DNA of 64,000 bases from Phoronis australis (lineage: Eukaryota; Phoronida; Phoronidae). Within the stretch, counting starts at the first letter, position 1, and each line of letters opens with the position of its first letter. Under the pieces are notes generated by a model. It had not been told where the DNA came from, did no database searches, and saw only the letters and a list, made by a program, of their open reading frames with translations. A program made the position numbers and the translations under genes. This document shows positions 56,269 through 64,000 of this stretch, piece by piece. The stretch covers positions 144,119-208,118 of the forward strand of contig NMRA01000540.1 of assembly GCA_002633005.1 (NCBI GenBank), read 5' to 3'.

Positions 56269-59200
56269 CTGTGAAAAAGGAAAAAAGCACATGTGAACAG
56301 TGGAAGTATAGCAGTTTTCAAATTAGTCTGCGCAACATCAACTTTCAACGAAGTCTTGAAACACAAAATCCCGTGTCGATTCCGGCTGTCGAAATTGTAA
56401 CAATTTGGCTAGCAAGTTCATTAACAAGCAAACAATAAATGGCTAGGTGCAACAATGTCACATTAAATACTGACTAAAATTCAACAAAAAAGCCGTTTCG
56501 CTGTCACAAACGTTGAGCTACATAGCCAAATAATTCTTATAAGATGTTCGTCGAATGGTGGGAGATTTTGACAGTGTTTCGGCAAAGTCTGTGACATTTA
56601 CTTTGAAAACCAAAGCTATAACAGTAGAGGTGAACCACATTATAACAAAACTGTCTCCATTGACAAGGTTGAAAGTCGAACTCACACACAGGGGGAGACT
56701 TAGAGCCTAAAACCCTATTCAGGGTTTTGATAGACATATTCCCTCACTTATCTGGAGAACCAGCGTTCCTCTTTAAGGAAAGTCATTCAGTGAACAAGTT
56801 ACTAAGAAGAAGGGTGGAAACGATGACTGATTTTGAGCCAGCAAGTGATCATACAAGATCCATCTTACTCAATCCAACAGTAACACTTCCACTCCCAATC
56901 ACTGCCAGACCTTCACAGCAATGCCTAGCAAGGAGACACAAACTTCATCTCCTTTTCACAATGCTATTAATGAAGGTTTCATACTGTATAATCCTCCAAT
57001 TTTCAAATAATTTTTCTACTCACACGCCATTGCTCAACTCATCACCCACCCTCACCCACCCAGAACCCCACCCATCCACTACATCACACAACCACACCTT
57101 ATTTGCCCTAGGGCTTGGAATGACCAATGACAAAAAACGCGGAAACTTTGAAACTTTTACGGCCCAAATCATGCCCGATAACCAGCCTTGAAATGGTCAA
57201 TGTGAACCTTTCCCCAACAAAAATCAGGAGGACTACTTTACCACCATCAGTAGCATGCGTCTGTGTCCTTTTAGCTCGCCCGTCCACTCCCGACCCACAC
57301 ATTTTTGGCTGCAGAGCGGTAGTATTTGTCGCCGCGCTTAACAATAACACGAGACGCCATTGAAAATCCCACCACGCTGTCCCAGATGCCCCGGCAATGT
57401 TGACAATTTACGTTCCTCCGAAACATAAAGAGCAACTTCCGCTTTTGGAGGTGAACGTCGTCTGCAACGCCGCGGTAAGAAAGGAATTTGCCGAGGAAAT
57501 TTTATATCAAATCCGATTTTTTTACGCGGAAATATTATAAAAAAGCGGAAAGCACATTTGAAAAAAGCGGAAATCTGCGTTTCCGCAGAAAATTCCAAGC
57601 CCTGTTGCCCGTCGGCCCACTGCATCATTTGTCCAAAACCCCGCTCATCTACCAACTCACACATTCACCCCCATTCATTTAGAAATGTACTCAATCGCCG
57701 CCCCACTCACCCACCATCTCTTTCACACAGTAACCAACCACTTTATTGATTGGTCGTCCCACCCTACAACGTATTCACCCACCGCCACCACAGCCCCACT
57801 CACCAGGGTTGAACAGCACAATAGCACGAAGACATCCGAGTTCGGTCTTGTCCATTTTCATCTCCTTCATCTTGGCCACTAGCTCAGTCAGCACGCGGTC
57901 AAATATGGTGCCCACACCTGCGTCGTGGGCACTACTGCGATGCACATGCAGGCCTGTGGCCAGCAAGATGCCGTCTTTCACGGCTGTTGAACGATGCGAG
58001 AAAGAGGCGATAAGCAGCTCGTTCCAACCTGACAAAATGACAGAAGGACTATTGTCACAAATACTTACATTATCATAGATATAATAATATTAGGGATATC
58101 TCAAACCTTATTCACAAAAATTGGCATTTTTTACAGCATTTCATATATGTCTAGCAAAATACCTTATTTTCATTCTCGGAGAACTTCAAATATGAAACAC
58201 GTATTTTGTAGCGAGAAAAAAGATTTGGCAGAACCACCTTCGAACCGCACAACCCTGTGGATATTTTTTTACTACTTATTCAAGGTCAAAGGTTCCAGAG
58301 CTGTCACTCAAATCGATGCCGGAGAAAACCAAGCTTTGATTCTATGAGAGTTGTGCGTCTGCATGCATACGACCAGTGACAACGAATGCTATGAGTTGCC
58401 TCACGCCTCTGTGGCTTAGTGTCCATGAACACAGCAAGTTGTGAAAAGAGATAAATCCTCACACAAATTCCATTATTCGGGTAATTTGTCATCTCATGCT
58501 CACGACGTTCTTTAACCACATACCCGACTTCTGTAACCGTTTTGTACTTGGTTTTTCATATTAGCCTCATAGCAACTCATGTGTTTAACAATGAACTGTT
58601 GACCTACTTACATTAAAGTGAACCACAGTGCATCAGCTTGACCCAATACATATGCTGGCTCTGCCAGTGACAAGATTGACTTGGTATAAATTGAAAAGTT
58701 TTTGTGACAAATAAGTGTGAGTGAATGTTGAAACAATGAACAAGTTTTCACCGAATAATTAACCGAAGTCCTTGAGATTTTCACGTCTCGCCACATTATC
58801 GTTTTCTCCGCTTCAGCATATTGACTTAATTTGAACTTAGGAACATGAGTTCGCAAAAACGGCTTGGTGGATTTTACTCAGAAACTTTCCAAACTTAATA
58901 TTTATTCATCAATCTCAAAAACGCCGGCAGGATTTCCGATATAAAGGCCTCGTTTTTGCGTAATAAACCAAAGACGAATATGACTTCTATTTTTTACAAA
59001 AATAGTTCACCTTTTGCCAGTTGATTTGTCATAGAAATAAAATGAAAAGGCTAATGGAAAATTTCCGAACAGCGTTTTTGTGGTAACTGGTGAAGTTTTC
59101 ATTTAAAAAGGTTTCATTAAAATTGACCGAGGCGTTATTTTGCAATGAATGTACCTTTCTTAAGCATGGAATTTTGACTGCAAAAAGGTGTTAACGTAAT

Positions 59201-62200
59201 AATGATGACACATTCATAAAAACATATTATATTCCCTGGTTTTTTTCAGAAAATAGATACTTTTACTAGTTGACAAAGCTTAATTTTGCTGATATACCTG
59301 TTGAAATGGAGGCCACTAAATAAAGGTTTGAGATAACTTAAATAAAGAAAGTTATGTCAAGTCACATGGTTATGAGAGGTCTTATTGAAACGTCTGCATA
59401 TTTAGCCAAATATTTGCAAAAGTGCAGATTTTAACTGCAGGGCTTGGAATGACCAATGACAAAAAACGCGGAAACTTTTACGGCCCAAATCATGCGCGCT
59501 ACCCAGCCTTGAAATGGTCGATGTGAACCTTTCCCCGACAAAAAAGGGAGGACTAAAAAAAAAACCGTTACCACTATCAGTAGCATGCGTCTACATCCTT
59601 TTAGCTCGTCCGTCCACTCCCAACCCACACATTTTTGGCTGCAGAGCCGTAGTATTTGTCGCCGCGGTTTACAATAACACGAGACGCCATTGAAAATCCC
59701 ACCACGCTATCCCGGATGCCCCGGCAATGTTGACAATTTATGTTCCTCCGAAACATAAAGAGCAACTTCCGCTTTTCGAGGTGAACGTCGTCTGCAACGC
59801 CGCGGTAAGAAAGCAATTTGCCGAGGAAATTTTATATCAAATCCGATTTTTTTTTACGCGGAAATATAATAAAATGCGCGGACAGAACATTTGAAAAAAG
59901 CGGAAATCCGCGTTTCCGCGGAAAATTCCAAGCCCTGTAACTGACCATGTATTTTCCGAGAGTAGGAAGCCTGTAAAATTTCATTTTTGACTCTATACCG
60001 GTCAACCATTAACTGGATCATATGACTACGTGGTTTGAGAAAAATAAGTAAAAGACAAGCTAATTCACAATAAATGACGGTACCTATAACACCATCAATT
60101 TTGTCTGATAAAAATATTCAAGCAGAAATATAAAAAATGCTGTTTTTTTCTGAATTATCATTTCGTTTGTTTTTTGCATACTTTGATTTTTTCATAAAAA
60201 TCCTGAAAATTCCAATTTTTATAGACCTCATCAAACAGTGGAACAATTTTATATTCTTAGCAACATTTTGGAGAACAATGTGTAAAGTTTCGTATGAATC
60301 GGATATGTCATTTGCGATGATGATTTTCTGAAGTTTGGTAAATTTGCATATTTTTCTAGGGTCCTACAGACCATCAAAGCTACAATAAACACACCTTTCC
60401 TCACAGAACTATAAAACATAAACGCAATCAGACAAAATACCAGTTTTCCCCCATCCCTCCATCAAAACTGCTAACTCCGCTCACAGCCCAAATAAGTGGT
60501 ACTGACTATTACGGCAACAAAACTTTAATTGCAGAATGACTTTGTCACCTTACTAACTTCTTACTTCCCCATCATTCTCAGCCACGAGTGAAGACTACTT
60601 CCACCATGAATTCGGCTTCCGCCCAGCCACCATGATGGGGGGAATTATGGGTCATTTTGGCTGAATACTTTTGGGCAGGCGTATGACAGACCATTATCAT
60701 TTAAAATCACGTACGATAAGTTGGCCATTTTGTTTGCCGAGCCTGGTTTTGAGTCATAATAAAACAGACAATACTCCGCATACGAATAAGAACACCCTTG
60801 ATAGAGGTACCTGTAAATGGACTCGAGATCAAAAGTTTGCTTCTTCGACAGCCGAGGGCAGGCTTCAATGTTTAAAACGTCAACAGAGTTGTGCCTGACA
60901 CCCCACAATCTACATTTTCCATCCTGTTCACCCAAACACCACAGTTTTACTTTTGCTCCGTCCCATGTCTGCCTTCCTAATTTTTTAAATCATTTCCCCT
61001 GTTCCCAGCCATATCTATTTTCAAGACTGTCCATAGTTCCATCCTTGCCTTCCCAATTTTTGTAACCATAGCTCTTTTTACCCCATTGCTTTCCAAAAGC
61101 TCGTCTCTTGTTCCATCAATGCTTCCCAAAACTGACCCGTTGTTCCATTTTGTGCCACCATCTTAAATTTTCCAACGCTTCCCCTAAGCTCATCCACCTT
61201 TGCCTCCCAATTTCTGGAATCATCTCACCTGAACCCCTCTCACCNCCCCCCCCCCCCCCACTTTCTCTCCTGTCCAACACTAGACTCACCTGCTCTAAGG
61301 AGAATAACTTTGTCCTCCAACGGCAACTCATTGAAGTGGGGCACTCTCTTGGCCCACTCTATGAGGGTGAACAGCTGTTTGTCAGCCGCCTGACAGATAT
61401 TAGCGACGGTGTTTTGCTACAATGGATAGGAAAACCAACGCATTAAACTTAATACCTGCATGCTTCAAACTTGATTTTCATTCAAAATATGTTGCCATCG
61501 AACAAAAAAAAAACAAGCTTGGCACAGAGTAATTTCACAGTGTAAATTACGAAAGGGGTTAAATTAGTAAAGACTTATATTGTTCCTGCTGGGTGTGATA
61601 TCAGAAAGGAATACACAACAGCCGCATATTTGAGTACTGAGGTCCAGGCGCCAATTTCCCAAACAATGCATCTTTTCAAACAAATCAAGTGTTCCCCGAT
61701 TAGTGCGCACTAACAAGCTCAGATTGGGAAGATTCCCTTCGCAACAGTACAACAATGGAAAAACTCGTCTTCAGTTACTGCTTTTTTCTGCAGACATAAA
61801 GCTCACTATCACACCACCAGATGGTGCTGTACAGTGAGTAGTGACATGGTTCAAGAATGAGCCATTTCTAGAGTTTTTTTTTGTAACTTGGACAAAGAAG
61901 AAGGATAATTCTATAAACCTTCCAGAATTTTGACATGATTTCGCACTTGAATATAAGGCAATTCTTCACCATTTAGAATGCAATTTGGTACACAAATGAT
62001 ATTTTCTGTCCAATTTTCCCACAAAAACGAGATTTATGAAAATTTTAGTCTATTACTAGCATGGTTCATATTGCGTAGATGTCACAAAACCATATTTGGT
62101 TAAAATCCTATCACATGCATCAAAGCAGTAAACCTTTGAAAATGTGAAAAATGAGAAATTTGGCAATTTTTGTGCAAAGCAACTGGACAAGACATACATC

Positions 62201-63480
62201 CAATGAATTTCCATGGCTACAAGTTGAAAGAGGTCAGGCTAGCATGCAATCAGTAGTGAGCCTGGTGTTCTTTTTATTACCAATGATACTTTAACCAACA
62301 GCTTTTCTCTATGGTTGTGTGAAGCACCACTCCTAACGCCATCAGCCAGTGAGCAGGCTCCGAACAATGCCTGGACACATTACTACTCAATGAGGTGTGC
62401 TGTTCTTTCAGACAATCACTGAACCTTTTTCAGGCAAGGCTAATAAAAATATAAGGTATATACATTTCTAGGGCTTTTGCCATAACCAAGCAGACTTTTT
62501 ACAAAATCTGTCTTTTTGTTGAAAACTGCTGAAGAAAAAATTAAGGTCCAAAAGTTCATACATATCAGGCGAATGAAAAAGTTCAGCTACAGAAACGCCA
62601 AACCTTCGCAGGTAGTGCCTACTCACCAGTGTATCTATGTATGTGTCCGTTTTTGGCTCCACGGCCATCTCAGCCTCGTAGATCTTCTCAACAGGCATGT
62701 CCGAGTTGGCCGAGCTCGTGCTCTCCACTTCACCCTCACCGCGCCGCATGCGGTCTTCCGGCCCTGTAAGGTACATGATGAATAACGGAGGTCTCGCTCA
62801 CAGTGCCACAAACGGTCTTCCTATATTTTGAACTTATGCGATTGAGGTCTAATGATGTACACAGTCAACTGATGATTGACACGTAAATGCAGTACTCCCA
62901 ACCACACCAATCCTTTGAGATAAACAAGTAACAGTTTGTAACGCATATAACGTCACCGAATTGTTAACTATTGCAATTCACCAAAAGCAGATATAAACAA
63001 GCAAAAAATTGCAGCCCACGCATGCCTTATACAATGTGTATCAGGTCACCAGCACTATTTCTTAATCACAGAAAATACAGTGGGCCACAAGTATAGTAGT
63101 TCTTCACATGTTTAGCACTTTGTACAGCCAACGGGAGTGAAATTCTATTTATTTCATGTTAAATTTCTCCCCGAAAGTAATGATCGTGAACATATCAATC
63201 TCTTACAAGCACGGATTGCAGCGTGTAGGTGTCATGAACTGATATTTGCAATTTCCATTATTTGCAAAAAGATATCCAGTCTTCGAAAAATGAAAAAAAA
63301 ATTTTTTTTGGCAATTCTCATTACGGTATGCAGAATGAAGAGAGAACGAAAGTAGTATAGCACTATACAAAAAATCTGACTGTGTAGACAGCGCTCAAAA
63401 TGACCAGTCTAAAGTCACATCACTGCAAAGTGGTCGTGGCAACTTACCCTTTTCGCCTCTTCTCGTGTCTTCCTGGACAG
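56015..63480 (-). CDS. RXR: Retinoid X receptor, hinge end and ligand-binding domain (5 exons, 5' part outside)
   Basis: RXR (NR2B) is a ligand-activated nuclear receptor and the obligate partner of many class II receptors. Five minus-strand exons join in phase: 63448-63480, 62627-62763, 61290-61416, 57804-58028 and 56015-56268 (TAG at 56015-56017). They give about 258 codons covering the hinge end and all of the ligand-binding domain. Signature pieces include [55 protein letters not shown] and LMEMLETP (AF-2 helix). Residues equivalent to the human 9-cis-retinoic-acid contacts (Asn306, Phe313, Arg316, Leu326-Ala327, Cys432) are all kept. The DNA-binding domain and A/B region lie right of the window. 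Closest to RXR by every block; no sign of decay. Confidence 0.98.
57109..57604. mobile_element. hAT-like MITE, copy D (6-bp TSD TTGCCC)
   Basis: Ends tagggcttggaatgaccaat and aaaattccaagccctg, flanked by exact ttgccc (57103-57108 and 57605-57610). 496 bp, in the RXR intron before the last exon. Nearly colinear with copies A and E. Confidence 0.92.
57804..58028 (-). CDS. RXR: RXR exon (LBD helices 5-8)
   Basis: Encodes [60 protein letters not shown] and [14 protein letters not shown]. Acceptor TTTTGTCAG, donor GTGAGT; phase 1 to 1. Confidence 0.98.
59438..59937. mobile_element. hAT-like MITE, copy E (6-bp TSD TAACTG)
   Basis: Best-preserved copy: ends cagggcttggaatgaccaat and ggaaaattccaagccctg, flanked by exact taactg (59432-59437 and 59938-59943). 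500 bp, RXR intron. The interior is CpG-rich and has no ORF. Confidence 0.94.
61245..61259. repeat. Poly-C tract with an N
   Basis: A C-run interrupted by a single undefined base (61245), 30 bp from the RXR 61290 exon edge. Likely a homopolymer of unresolved length. Confidence 0.85.
61290..61416 (-). CDS. RXR: RXR exon (LBD helices 3-5)
   Basis: Encodes [40 protein letters not shown] and RA. Acceptor CCATTGTAG, donor GTGAGT; phase 0 to 1. Confidence 0.98.
62627..62763 (-). CDS. RXR: RXR exon (hinge end and helix 1)
   Basis: Encodes [20 protein letters not shown] then [20 protein letters not shown] and YIDTL, matching human [20 protein letters not shown]. Acceptor CCTTACAG, donor GTGAGT; phase 1 to 0. 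Confidence 0.97.
63448..63480 (-). CDS. RXR: RXR hinge micro-exon (33 bp)
   Basis: Encodes [10 protein letters not shown], with split codons giving [12 protein letters not shown]; human has AVQEERQRGKD at this place. Acceptor TTATTTTCAG, donor GTAAGT; phase 1 to 1, so skipping it would keep the frame. Confidence 0.9.
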
Positions 63481-64000
63481 CTGAAAATAAGAGAACAGAG
63501 ATGTACTAATGACCAACTCGAGAGTGCACAAACCTCTATCATCTTCTCAAAGTGGTTATAAACCCACCATCTTACATTTAGACCACTTACCAATATAAAA
63601 CTGATAACAAATCATTCTTTAATGAAGCTGGACGGGATTTCAAGGATTTGAAAGAACTGTCAGTTCTTAAGTGCTCGAGACCAGGCTGCACAAGTAGTCT
63701 TGTCAACGACGGTGATTTTAAGCTCCAACCACAGTATCAAGGAATAACAAACTGTGTCGCTCTTTGCAAACCCAGACCTGACTTGGCATCTCAGACACCA
63801 ACATGTCGAGATCACAGCGCCACCACGTCTAAATAAAAAATTGAGTCTGCCTCTTGGACAAAACGTGGTTAATTACTGATGACACACCGATGACTATCTG
63901 TTGACTACAGCAGTTTTCAAAATGAAGTGGTGTTAAAATTTGAGGAAGCGTCAATGCACAGGACTGTGACTAAATGAACATATGTTCAACATCAACCTGT
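63481..64000. other. RXR intron, to window edge
   Basis: No zinc-finger (DBD) coding sequence is visible on the minus strand; the next RXR exon is beyond the window. Confidence 0.6.

Noticed and set aside
56727-57191. 154-codon plus-strand ORF
   Set aside because: It lies in an RXR intron, runs into the hAT-like MITE and has no domain or splice support.

Overview
This is eukaryotic, metazoan DNA. Coding sequence sits in short exons (33-254 bp) with GT-AG introns. Interspersed DNA transposons, tRNA-derived SINEs and minisatellites are frequent, and there is one long assembly gap (37472-37877). The two large genes are recognisable: a LRRK2-type Roc GTPase/kinase with the armadillo and ankyrin N-terminus, and the ligand-binding half of a retinoid X receptor (RXR). 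The protein sequences are clearly diverged from vertebrates. That fits an invertebrate animal, most likely a non-vertebrate deuterostome or a cnidarian, but the species cannot be fixed from sequence reading alone.

Region 1 (1-3.2 kb) holds two minisatellites with higher-order structure (34-bp and 50-bp units). Between them is the last exon of a C-type lectin domain on the plus strand. It lies inside, and opposite to, what must be a LRRK2 intron. Region 2 (3.2-42.0 kb) is the LRRK2 orthologue on the minus strand. I could place 40 coding exons, and the splice phase agrees at every junction between consecutive visible exons. They run from the ATG (42019-42021) through ARM repeats, ankyrin repeats, a Ser/Arg-rich linker, leucine-rich repeats and most of the Roc GTPase domain. 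At least one ARM exon is hidden by the N gap. The COR, kinase and WD40 exons lie beyond the left edge.

Region 3 (42-56 kb) is mostly intergenic. It contains a two-exon gene for an unrecognised 91-residue helical protein on the plus strand (44408-45286), a weak two-exon candidate around 49.3-50.6 kb, a broken PIF/Harbinger transposase remnant (about 51.4-51.74 kb), an inverted tRNA-like foldback (52.1 kb), several terminal-inverted-repeat elements and a diverged segmental duplication. Region 4 (56-64 kb) is the 3' end of the RXR gene on the minus strand. Five exons encode the end of the hinge and the complete ligand-binding domain with its AF-2 helix. The DNA-binding domain lies beyond the right edge.

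No operon-like system, CRISPR array or defence island is present. The points most worth following are the protein-level features of the LRRK2 orthologue (a Ras-type Gln in the DxxG motif, conserved Parkinson-disease positions, a conserved 14-3-3 site), a duplicated splice donor, the paired cysteine loss in the lectin exon, a hAT-like MITE family with 6-bp target-site duplications, and the small unrecognised gene.
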